Assembly: GCA_043783625.1 (NCBI GenBank)
Contig: JAYVZE010000227.1
Coordinates: forward strand, 1 to 64,000
Direction of reading: 5' to 3'
DNA from: JAFDVL01 sp043783625
GTDB taxonomy: Bacteria; Acidobacteriota; Blastocatellia; RBC074
DNA: 64,000 nucleotides
The position numbers were made by a program, and so were the translations under genes. Shown here piece by piece: positions 1 to 7,314 of the stretch. Under the pieces are notes generated by a model, which searched no databases, was not told where the DNA came from, and was given only the letters and a program-made list of their open reading frames with translations. The number at the start of each line of letters is the position of its first letter. Position 1 is the stretch's first letter.

Positions 1-30
1 CCCTTACTCCGTGCGGGCTTCTGCATTTTC

Positions 31-1542
31 TTACCACCAACCCAAAATCTTCCACCACAGTAATCCGATGCCACCCCAAATCGCAATATTGGTGAACGAA
101 GCGAGCAATCCCAACTTCCACCACGTCTGTTGCTTCACGTATCCTGTCCCGAAAAATATTGGCCCCGGAGTTGTCCCATAATGGGTCAGCGACGCACTGA
201 GGTTAGAAAAATAGGCGAGGATCAGGACAGCCAGATACGGAGGCGCACCGGCTACTGTGACGACCACTAAAAATGGAATGAACATCGCGGAAGCGTGGGC
301 GGTGATGCTGGCGAATCCGTAGTGGGCATAAAAATAAATCAATGCCAGCACCGCTAGAGCCGCGCTCCATTTCCATCCGGTAGTAAAACTTGCTGCAACT
401 TCGGCAAAGCGTTTGGTAATTCCCGTTTCGCCCAAAGCTTCCGCCATTCGTACCATTCCGCCGTACCAGATAAAAACATCCCACGCGCCACGCTCGGCGA
501 TCATGTCTTCCCAGTCAATAACTCGGGTCAACAACAAGGCAGAGCTGCCAATCAACGCGACGACCGGATAGTCAATTTTGTGAAGCCAATTTGTTGTTGC
601 CCATAAAAACGCAACTGTCAGAAAAATGCCGAGCATCAATTTTTCCTGAAACGAAGCGGGGCCGATTTTTTCTAATTCCTGATTGGCAAAATCTCGTGCG
701 CCGGGGGTATGCGTAACTTCGGGAGGAAACAGGCGATATACGAGAAGCCCCGTCACAGCCAATGAAATCAGCCCCGGGACGATGCCTCCGATCATCCAAC
801 GCGCATAATTTAAATCAACTGCGCCTTGCGTTGATTGAAAGGCAAATTTTTGAATCAGCAGATTTCCTGCTTGTCCGGTCAGGAACATGGCGCAGATGAT
901 GACTTCACATTGATAGATGAAAACCATCAGAAATGCGCCGAGGCGTCCGGCGGTTTCTCCGGGTCTGGAGTCGTAAGCTTCCGCGACACTTTTGGCGATG
1001 GGAAATGTGATGCCGCCGCACCGCGCTCCGTTCGATGGAATCACCGTTGCCAGCAGCATATCCGTTCCGACTAAAGCATAGCCTAATCCCAAAGAACGAT
1101 GACCAATGGCGCGAATAAATAATAAGGCGATGCGCCTGCCAAGCCCTGTTTTCAGCATTCCGCGTGACATGAAAAAGGCGGCGAGGACTAACCACACGAC
1201 CGGATCGGCATAGCCTGCAAGAATAGATTTCAGCCGTAACGTCTCAACCGCTTTGAGGTCGGTTGGATTTGAGAGAGTTCTGATCGCGGCTTCTGACAGT
1301 GGCATTGATTTTGTCAACGCGAGTGCCGTAAGTCCGAGCAAAACCATCGCGCTGCCCGATAAAGGTCGCACGATAGAGCCGATAATTGTCGCGACAAAAA
1401 TTGCCAATAATCGCCAGGATTCCGGCTTGATGCCATCGGGCGGAGTGATCGCAGCAATCGCTAATCCGCTGCCGATGACGATTGCCCATTTGATGAGCTG
1501 AGAGCCAATGCCTGGTGAAGTCGTAGAAGTTGGGGCTGCCAT
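31..1542 (-). CDS. DASS/SLC13-family anion (dicarboxylate) transporter
   Basis: This 503-residue inner-membrane protein has about a dozen hydrophobic segments and no soluble domain. It looks like a divalent anion:Na+ symporter (DASS/SLC13), the family of bacterial CitT/TtdT and plant plastid 2-oxoglutarate/malate translocators. Two helix-hairpin signatures support this: PSNGARCGGITFP at residues 169-181, and the stretch at 446-464 that begins SNLSASLTHYG and ends with PGPIFF, typical of the dicarboxylate branch. Length matches the family (about 470-550). The likely substrate is a C4/C5 dicarboxylate or citrate, but specificity cannot be read from sequence. It lies 41 bp downstream of clpA on the same strand, so read-through is possible, though no functional link is evident. 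The start is an ATG at 1542. Confidence 0.88.
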   Translation of the reverse strand: MAAPTSTTSPGIGSQLIKWAIVIGSGLAIAAITPPDGIKPESWRLLAIFVATIIGSIVRPLSGSAMVLLGLTALALTKSMPLSEAAIRTLSNPTDLKAVETLRLKSILAGYADPVVWLVLAAFFMSRGMLKTGLGRRIALLFIRAIGHRSLGLGYALVGTDMLLATVIPSNGARCGGITFPIAKSVAEAYDSRPGETAGRLGAFLMVFIYQCEVIICAMFLTGQAGNLLIQKFAFQSTQGAVDLNYARWMIGGIVPGLISLAVTGLLVYRLFPPEVTHTPGARDFANQELEKIGPASFQEKLMLGIFLTVAFLWATTNWLHKIDYPVVALIGSSALLLTRVIDWEDMIAERGAWDVFIWYGGMVRMAEALGETGITKRFAEVAASFTTGWKWSAALAVLALIYFYAHYGFASITAHASAMFIPFLVVVTVAGAPPYLAVLILAYFSNLSASLTHYGTTPGPIFFGTGYVKQQTWWKLGLLASFTNIAIWGGIGLLWWKILGWW

Positions 1543-1583
1543 TATTTAGACGGATGAGAGGAAAATGAGAAGCGGAAGCTGAA

Positions 1584-3839
1584 TCAACAATCCAGCTTAA
1601 TGTCGTCTTTGCTCACGGTGACGATGACACTTCCACCCTGTTGCAATTTACCGAAAAGAATTTCATCGGCGAGCGGTTCTTTGATTTTTGATTGGACTAA
1701 GCGCGCCATCGGACGTGCTCCAAATAATTTATCGTAGCCTTTTTTCGCTAACCATTGACGCGCTTCATCTGTCAATTCAAGAGTCACTTGTTTTTCAACG
1801 AGCATGACCTGAACTTCTTTGATGAATTTGTCTGCGACACGCAGGGCGACTTCAAAAGAGAGCGGTTCAAAAGCAATCCATCCATCTAAACGGTTACGAA
1901 ATTCGGGCGTAAACATTCGCTCAATCGCGCCTTTGCCTTTGCTGCCACTGGCGGCGGTGACATTGTCTCCGGTCTTAAAGCCAATGCCTTCGGAACTCAT
2001 TTCACGCGCTCCGGCATTGGTGGTCATTAAAATTATCACGTTGCGAAAATCTGCTTTTTTGCCGTTGTTGTCCGTCAGCGTCGCGTGATCCATAACCTGC
2101 AATAAAATATTGAAAAGATCAGGATGCGCTTTTTCGATTTCATCCAGCAGCAGGACACAATGTGGCGTTTTATTTATCGCGTCCGTTAACAATCCACCCT
2201 GATCGAATCCAACATAGCCTGGCGGCGCACCGATCAAACGCGAAACCGTATGGCTTTCCATGTATTCGCTCATATCAAAGCGCAGAAATTCAATGCCGAG
2301 CGTTTTCGCTAATTGCTTGGCGAGTTCCGTTTTCCCCACACCAGTTGGACCTGAGAGCAGAAAACTGCCGACAGGTTTGGTCGGAGTGCTGAGCCCGGCG
2401 CGTGAAAGTTTGATGGCGCGGGCGACTTGTGCAATCGCGTGATCCTGTCCGTAGATGACTGCCTTCAATTCGGATTCGAGAACTTGCAGACGATCTTTGT
2501 CAGAAACGGAAACTGTCTTCGGAGGAATTTTGGCGATGCGAGCGACGATTAATTCAATGTCGTGTGCCGTGATTTCTTTAGGGCGAAGTTCAGCGGCTAA
2601 CATTTTGACAGCGGCTCCGGCTTCGTCAATCACGTCAATTGCCTTGTCTGGAAGGAAGCGATCATTGATGTATTTGGCAGCTAATTCCGCAGCGGCTTTG
2701 ATCGCTTCTTCTGTGAAGATGACACCGTGATGCGCTTCGTAGGTCGGCTTTAAGCCGTGCAAAATTTTAATCGTATCTTCAAGGCTTGGTTCGCCGACTT
2801 CGATTTTCTGAAAGCGGCGAGCCAACGCGCGATCCCGCTCAAAAGAAGCTTTATATTCAGGGTACGTCGTCGAACCGATGCAACGAATTTCTCCGCTGGC
2901 AAGCGCAGGTTTGAGAATGTTTGATGCGTCCATCGAACCGCCACTGACCGCTCCGGCTCCAACGATAGTGTGAATTTCGTCAATGAACAAAATTACGTTC
3001 GGCTTTTGTTTTAGTGCCGTGATGACGGCTTTCAAGCGTGCCTCAAATTCTCCGCGATATTTTGTTCCGGCAAGTAATGCACCCATGTCCAAAGCATAGA
3101 CTTCAGCGGATTGCAACACTTCGGGGACTTCGCCCTGTTGAATTTTTAGCGCGAGTCCTTCCGCGATGGCGGTTTTTCCTACGCCGGGATCACCGACATA
3201 AATCGGATTATTTTTACGGCGACGACAGAGAACTTGAATGGTTCGGGTGACTTCGGCTTCGCGTCCGATGAGCGGATCAATGCGACCTTTGGACGCGCGT
3301 TCGATCAGATTTTCTGTGAAGGCGGCGAGCGGATCGTTAATGGGGGCTTCTTCTTCCTCGTGTTCGTGCGGGAGCGCAGGTTCTTTTTCGCCGTCTCCAT
3401 CAGCTTCAATTTTTGAAACGCCGTGCGAAATATATTTTAAAACGTCAAGCCGCGTGATGCCTTGCCTTTCCAGCAAATACACGGCATAAGATCGGCGTTC
3501 CTGATAAATCGCGGCGAGGATGTTGCTGCCGTCAATTAATTCCTGACCGGAGCCTTGCGCCTGCAACGTCGCACGTTGCAGCACACGCTGAAAAGCCGGC
3601 GTTTGTTCAGGGATGCCGTCGGCACTATCCGGTAGCGGTTCAATTTTTTCAGTGAGGAAAACTTCCAGTTCCCGTTGTAGCTTTTTGACATCGCCGCGAC
3701 AATGTCGAATCACGTCGCGGGCGGTTCGATCCTGTAGTAAGGAGAGCAGCACGTGTTCGAGCGTTAGAAATTCGTGACGACGGTTGATGGCTTCGGTGAA
3801 GGCGCGATCAAGTGTTTCTTGTAATTCTCTGGTAAACAT
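1584..3839 (-). CDS. clpA: ATP-dependent Clp protease ATP-binding subunit ClpA
   Basis: ClpA is the AAA+ unfoldase that feeds substrates to the ClpP peptidase in the cytoplasm. The 751-residue protein has the full ClpA layout. A Clp_N double repeat covers about residues 1-145 and an acidic linker about 146-170. The first AAA+ domain has Walker A GDPGVGKT (216-223) and Walker B ILFIDE (around 283-288). The second has Walker A GPTGVGKT (497-504) and Walker B VLLLDE (562-567). An IGF tripeptide at 619-621 sits where the ClpP-docking loop is expected. The long middle coiled coil of ClpB is absent, which separates the two. Length matches E. coli ClpA (758). The usual upstream partner clpS is not adjacent: a divergent, unrelated gene starts 71 bp away. 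Confidence 0.96.
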   Translation of the reverse strand: MFTRELQETLDRAFTEAINRRHEFLTLEHVLLSLLQDRTARDVIRHCRGDVKKLQRELEVFLTEKIEPLPDSADGIPEQTPAFQRVLQRATLQAQGSGQELIDGSNILAAIYQERRSYAVYLLERQGITRLDVLKYISHGVSKIEADGDGEKEPALPHEHEEEEAPINDPLAAFTENLIERASKGRIDPLIGREAEVTRTIQVLCRRRKNNPIYVGDPGVGKTAIAEGLALKIQQGEVPEVLQSAEVYALDMGALLAGTKYRGEFEARLKAVITALKQKPNVILFIDEIHTIVGAGAVSGGSMDASNILKPALASGEIRCIGSTTYPEYKASFERDRALARRFQKIEVGEPSLEDTIKILHGLKPTYEAHHGVIFTEEAIKAAAELAAKYINDRFLPDKAIDVIDEAGAAVKMLAAELRPKEITAHDIELIVARIAKIPPKTVSVSDKDRLQVLESELKAVIYGQDHAIAQVARAIKLSRAGLSTPTKPVGSFLLSGPTGVGKTELAKQLAKTLGIEFLRFDMSEYMESHTVSRLIGAPPGYVGFDQGGLLTDAINKTPHCVLLLDEIEKAHPDLFNILLQVMDHATLTDNNGKKADFRNVIILMTTNAGAREMSSEGIGFKTGDNVTAASGSKGKGAIERMFTPEFRNRLDGWIAFEPLSFEVALRVADKFIKEVQVMLVEKQVTLELTDEARQWLAKKGYDKLFGARPMARLVQSKIKEPLADEILFGKLQQGGSVIVTVSKDDIKLDC

Positions 3840-3909
3840 AAAGACAACTCTTACGAATGAAGATAAAGACGGCGTATTCTAGCACGCTGAGGATTTAGAG
3901 AGGAATAAA

Positions 3910-4971
3910 GTGATGAAAAATGTCAGTAGTGAACTGAATTCTAAAATTAGGTTCGGGGAAATCTTTAAAAATTGTGTCGCCATTCTATTAATTTTAAGCT
4001 GTGGAGTTTCAGCACAGACTACTGCACAGGAATTCGCAGTCATCGAAGGTCATTTTCACGATGGCTTGGGAACCTTTGCCGAACTTGTCTTAGCGAATGC
4101 TTTAATTGAGCAAAATAAACTCTCGCAAAAACCTTTTGATCTGAAAAAAAGCCGCGACAAAATGACAGCGGCAATTGCGTCACTGCCTGAAGCACATCCC
4201 AGCCGAAATATTTTTTTAACGGAAATCTCGAATATCGAAAAAGCGGCTCCGCTAGGCGCGGCTGAAATTGTCAATCAAGCGCACGGTAAATTAACGGCGG
4301 TCAGGCATACTTCGTTGGAATTCTCCGCCGCCAAAGCCGGAGATATTAAACTGGAATTTGCTGATCGCGCTCCGTTGCCGATTTCCGTCAAAACCGACAA
4401 ATCCCACAAAGTCGCAGTCGCTGAAGGACAAACTCCTGACATCGCCAACAAATGGGCTGCGCGATATTTTCGGATTGACGAAGCCGAATTAAATCAAATT
4501 CTGACGGACGCAGGTTTTGCTTCGATGAGTGAAGCGAAAGCACATTACCTGAATATTTCCAAATTAGTCGCGCAAATTTTAATTCGTAAGCTGGCACTGA
4601 AAAACTGCGAGCTAACGGATTTTAGCCAGGCTGAAGTTGGCAATTTAGGAGCCGCAAAATACCTGCTCCGCCAACTTCGGCATTTCAAACATGGCAACGA
4701 TGACAGCCGCGTCATTATCTTTGATCGTTCGACTGCGACCGTAAAATGGGATTCGATTTTGGAAGGCATTGATCTTGAAACGCTGACGGCAGACCGCATC
4801 ACTTTTTTGCCTTCGCGTCCACGCCAAGGGCATGTGATTGCTTCAGAATTCGGAATCAAAATTGATGGACGCGCCGTCGTTTCATTTCAGATCAAGCACA
4901 AACGCGGTAAAGCACGCGGAACTGATCGTCAGTATGAATTTAGTGATATAACTACGAGATTGAGAATTTAA
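3910..4971 (+). CDS. Putative PD-(D/E)XK nuclease (restriction-enzyme-like) with N-terminal export signal
   Basis: I do not recognise a named family with certainty. The 353-residue product aligns along almost its full length with the gene at 5236-6189, with roughly half the residues identical by eye. Both share a GD(I/L)-x-LEF element (D145, E149 here) followed about 15 residues later by SVK (S159, K161), then TDKS. This resembles a PD-(D/E)XK core with Ser in the acidic position, and a conserved FQ(I/V)KHKR lies near the C-terminus. Context (a paralogue plus a DNA adenine methyltransferase) supports a restriction endonuclease. The odd part is the N-terminus: about 36 extra residues form a typical signal peptide, with a hydrophobic run at 22-30 and a VSA-Q cleavage site at 35/36. 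No in-frame ATG, GTG or TTG lies between that segment and the conserved domain, so the signal belongs to the protein. Confidence 0.6.
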   Translation: MMKNVSSELNSKIRFGEIFKNCVAILLILSCGVSAQTTAQEFAVIEGHFHDGLGTFAELVLANALIEQNKLSQKPFDLKKSRDKMTAAIASLPEAHPSRNIFLTEISNIEKAAPLGAAEIVNQAHGKLTAVRHTSLEFSAAKAGDIKLEFADRAPLPISVKTDKSHKVAVAEGQTPDIANKWAARYFRIDEAELNQILTDAGFASMSEAKAHYLNISKLVAQILIRKLALKNCELTDFSQAEVGNLGAAKYLLRQLRHFKHGNDDSRVIIFDRSTATVKWDSILEGIDLETLTADRITFLPSRPRQGHVIASEFGIKIDGRAVVSFQIKHKRGKARGTDRQYEFSDITTRLRI

Positions 4972-4984
4972 AAAAGGAAATTTT

Positions 4985-5218
4985 ATGCCCGACAAAACAT
5001 CAGGAATTACCACGCACATGGCACGAATGGCAATGAACCGTGACGATGAAGTCCGTGCGTGGGTTGAGCAGTGGCTCAAAAACCAAGCACGTGAAAAATA
5101 TCTGGCGAGCGGTGAAAGCGCAGATACCTTCGATAAACATTGGCTCTACGTGAAGCCTGAGACGATGCATGAAGGTGCGTTGGAAGCATATAAAGCTTAT
5201 GTCGAGCAGTTGAACTAA
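4985..5218 (+). CDS. Small protein of unknown function between two nuclease paralogues
   Basis: This 77-residue acidic protein is preceded by a good ribosome-binding site (AAGGAAA, then ATTTT before the ATG). It starts 13 bp after the upstream nuclease-like gene and ends 17 bp before the downstream paralogue, so the three genes probably form one transcript. It is rich in charged and aromatic residues, with no membrane segment, signal or Cys/His metal motif, and is predicted to be mostly helical. I do not recognise it. Its position suggests an accessory or control protein of the restriction-like module, but it lacks an obvious helix-turn-helix of the C-protein type. Confidence 0.6.
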   Translation: MPDKTSGITTHMARMAMNRDDEVRAWVEQWLKNQAREKYLASGESADTFDKHWLYVKPETMHEGALEAYKAYVEQLN

Positions 5219-5235
5219 AGCTGGTCGAGGATTCT

Positions 5236-6189
5236 ATGGGCTTACAATTTGACATTATTGAAGGACGATTTCACGATGGGTTAGGAACATATGCCGAGTT
5301 AGCTTTGGCAAATTCACTCATTGCAATTTCTGGAATTTCTCAGCCTTTTTTTGATGTGACCAAAAGCAAAGCGAAGATGTTAGAGGCAATTGCAGCATTG
5401 CCAACCGAGCTTGCATCAAGAGAAAGCATTTTCAAAAAAGAAATAGAAAATATTGAAAAAGCTTCACAACGAGGGGCAGTCGAAATTCTTCATCAAATAA
5501 AAAAGTCGCTCAAACAAGTTCGCCATGTCGCAGGAGATTATGCAGATGCAAAAGCTGGGGATTTAATTTTGGAATTTACAGACCAGGTATTTTTGCCACT
5601 GTCGGTCAAAACAGATAAATCGGGCAGGGCGGCTGTAGCTGAAGGACAAACACCTCATATTTGGGCAAAGTGGGCGAACCGATATTTCGATGTCTCTGAG
5701 ATTGAATTCAACGCAATCCTTCTATCACTAGGCTTTAATTCTATAGCTGAGCTTAAAGCTCACTACTTAAATGTCTCACGAGTAGTTGCCCATATTTTGA
5801 TACAAAAACTTGAGCTTACGGATTACCATCTCAATGATTTTAGTCGGGCAAAAATCGGGAATTTAGCTACAGTAAAATATTTACTTCACCAACTCCTTCA
5901 CTACAAAAATGGTAATGATTCAAGCCACGTAGTTATTTTTAATCGTACTACCGGTACCATCAAATGGGAATCACTTCTTGATGCAATTCCTATTGATAAT
6001 TTAACATCTGAGCAAATCTCTTTACTCCCATCTCGCCCCCGCAAAGGACGCCAAATTGGAGCAACTTTTGGAATACAAGTTGAGAGGAAAACAGTCGTTA
6101 CATTTCAAGTAAAACATAAACGTAGTGCTGCTCGTGACACAAATCGAAGAGATGAATTTAGCGACATCACAACTCGCTTACAGCTTTAA
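5236..6189 (+). CDS. Putative type II restriction endonuclease-like protein (PD-(D/E)XK type), cytoplasmic paralogue
   Basis: The 317-residue protein is the cytoplasmic counterpart of the product of 3910-4971. It begins directly at the conserved domain (IEGRFHDGLGT, residues 8-18) without a signal peptide. Putative catalytic residues are D109 and E113 in GDLILEF, then S123-V-K125. A basic FQVKHKR element at 290-296 is shared with the paralogue. The gene converges on a D12-class adenine methyltransferase and the 3' ends overlap by 23 bp, a common arrangement for type II restriction-modification pairs. The gene is visibly AT-richer than its upstream paralogue and than the flanking housekeeping genes, which suggests later acquisition. 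Distant similarity to HaeIII-type enzymes is possible, but I cannot confirm it from sequence alone. Confidence 0.62.
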   Translation: MGLQFDIIEGRFHDGLGTYAELALANSLIAISGISQPFFDVTKSKAKMLEAIAALPTELASRESIFKKEIENIEKASQRGAVEILHQIKKSLKQVRHVAGDYADAKAGDLILEFTDQVFLPLSVKTDKSGRAAVAEGQTPHIWAKWANRYFDVSEIEFNAILLSLGFNSIAELKAHYLNVSRVVAHILIQKLELTDYHLNDFSRAKIGNLATVKYLLHQLLHYKNGNDSSHVVIFNRTTGTIKWESLLDAIPIDNLTSEQISLLPSRPRKGRQIGATFGIQVERKTVVTFQVKHKRSAARDTNRRDEFSDITTRLQL

Positions 6190-7243
6190 TTACCCTCACA
6201 TAATGCACATACTCAATTGTTGCGTCTTTTTTATATTCGCGCCCATTATCAGCTTTGAAACGATTGTAATTGGTCTGAAAAATCTGTGGTATACCTCGTA
6301 AGCTGAGAATTTTTTGTAGCCCCTCAAAACTCAACACACCTTCGTCATTATAGCTTATAAAAATATGTTTTGCTTTGGCGTTGCGAATTAAATTTTCCAT
6401 TGCGCTGTACGCGGCATCTTTACGGCAATAATCGCTTTTTGGGTATTTGCGCATCCCCGTTACACCTTTTAATTCAGGGTTGTCGTAAGCCGCGATAGTT
6501 TCCAGTACGTGATAGTTTGCGCCATATTGACGGTGGTTGTAGGGCGGATCAAGGTACAACACGTCACATTCAATTTTTTCAATCAACTCGTTCGCGTCCT
6601 GATTCCACACGCGACAACCACGCACGTGATTTGTTAACTCAAGCGGTTTTAAGCGGAGTGGTTTTAATGCGCTCGCTTTAAATTTTTTGAGATATGCGCC
6701 GTATACGCTGGCAGTGTTAGCGACCTGATCTATGGCTTCGAGTAACGAACAGAGAATATAAAAATATTCCGGTTCAGTCAGCAATTTATCAGTGCGCCAT
6801 TGCTCAATTTGTTGGCGAATCGCGTCAGCCTTCTCCGCATTTTCTGTGGTGTAATATTGTCTATCACCAACTGGGGAATAATTATTTGCGATGAAGCCTG
6901 CGACGCCAAGAATCGAATTGATAAAGGATAAGGCTTCTTGCGCCGGATCGCCCAGTAGTGAACGATAGGCAGTAATTTCTTTTCTATAAGCCTTATGTAA
7001 GCCTATAAAATTAGGTGTTTCATTGATCTCAAGATATGCCTTATTTAAAACGTAAGCGTAATATTGGAGATCATTTGCGATGATTTGAAATCCGAGCCTT
7101 TTGAAATGTCTGCCGACGGCTCCTGTTCCAGCGAATAAGTCACAGAAGGTTTTTTCTTCGCAATTGATGATTTCAGGAGCGACTTCGCGCACGACTTTTT
7201 CGAGGAAGGGGAGCAGGGTTAATTTTGATCCGATATAGTTCAT
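6167..7243 (-). CDS. D12-class DNA adenine-specific methyltransferase
   Basis: This protein should transfer a methyl group from S-adenosylmethionine to adenine N6 in a specific DNA site. From the ATG at 7243 it has 358 residues. MNYIGSK is at the very N-terminus (the D12 motif X region). The SAM-binding motif I FCDLFAGTGAVG lies at about 33-44, and the catalytic motif IV DPPY at about 232-235 is followed by NHRQYGANYH, typical of the COG3392 branch. A TTG at 7276 would add 11 residues. I prefer the ATG because family members usually start right at the NYIGSK element. It is transcribed towards the nuclease paralogues and should protect host DNA from them. Confidence 0.9.
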   Translation of the reverse strand: MNYIGSKLTLLPFLEKVVREVAPEIINCEEKTFCDLFAGTGAVGRHFKRLGFQIIANDLQYYAYVLNKAYLEINETPNFIGLHKAYRKEITAYRSLLGDPAQEALSFINSILGVAGFIANNYSPVGDRQYYTTENAEKADAIRQQIEQWRTDKLLTEPEYFYILCSLLEAIDQVANTASVYGAYLKKFKASALKPLRLKPLELTNHVRGCRVWNQDANELIEKIECDVLYLDPPYNHRQYGANYHVLETIAAYDNPELKGVTGMRKYPKSDYCRKDAAYSAMENLIRNAKAKHIFISYNDEGVLSFEGLQKILSLRGIPQIFQTNYNRFKADNGREYKKDATIEYVHYVRVIKAVSEL

Positions 7244-7314
7244 TGCGGGTAAAGATTTTGATTGCTTCGATGCCAACAGCTTACTATCATACCTTCTGTG
7301 CTCGCTCCAAATGA

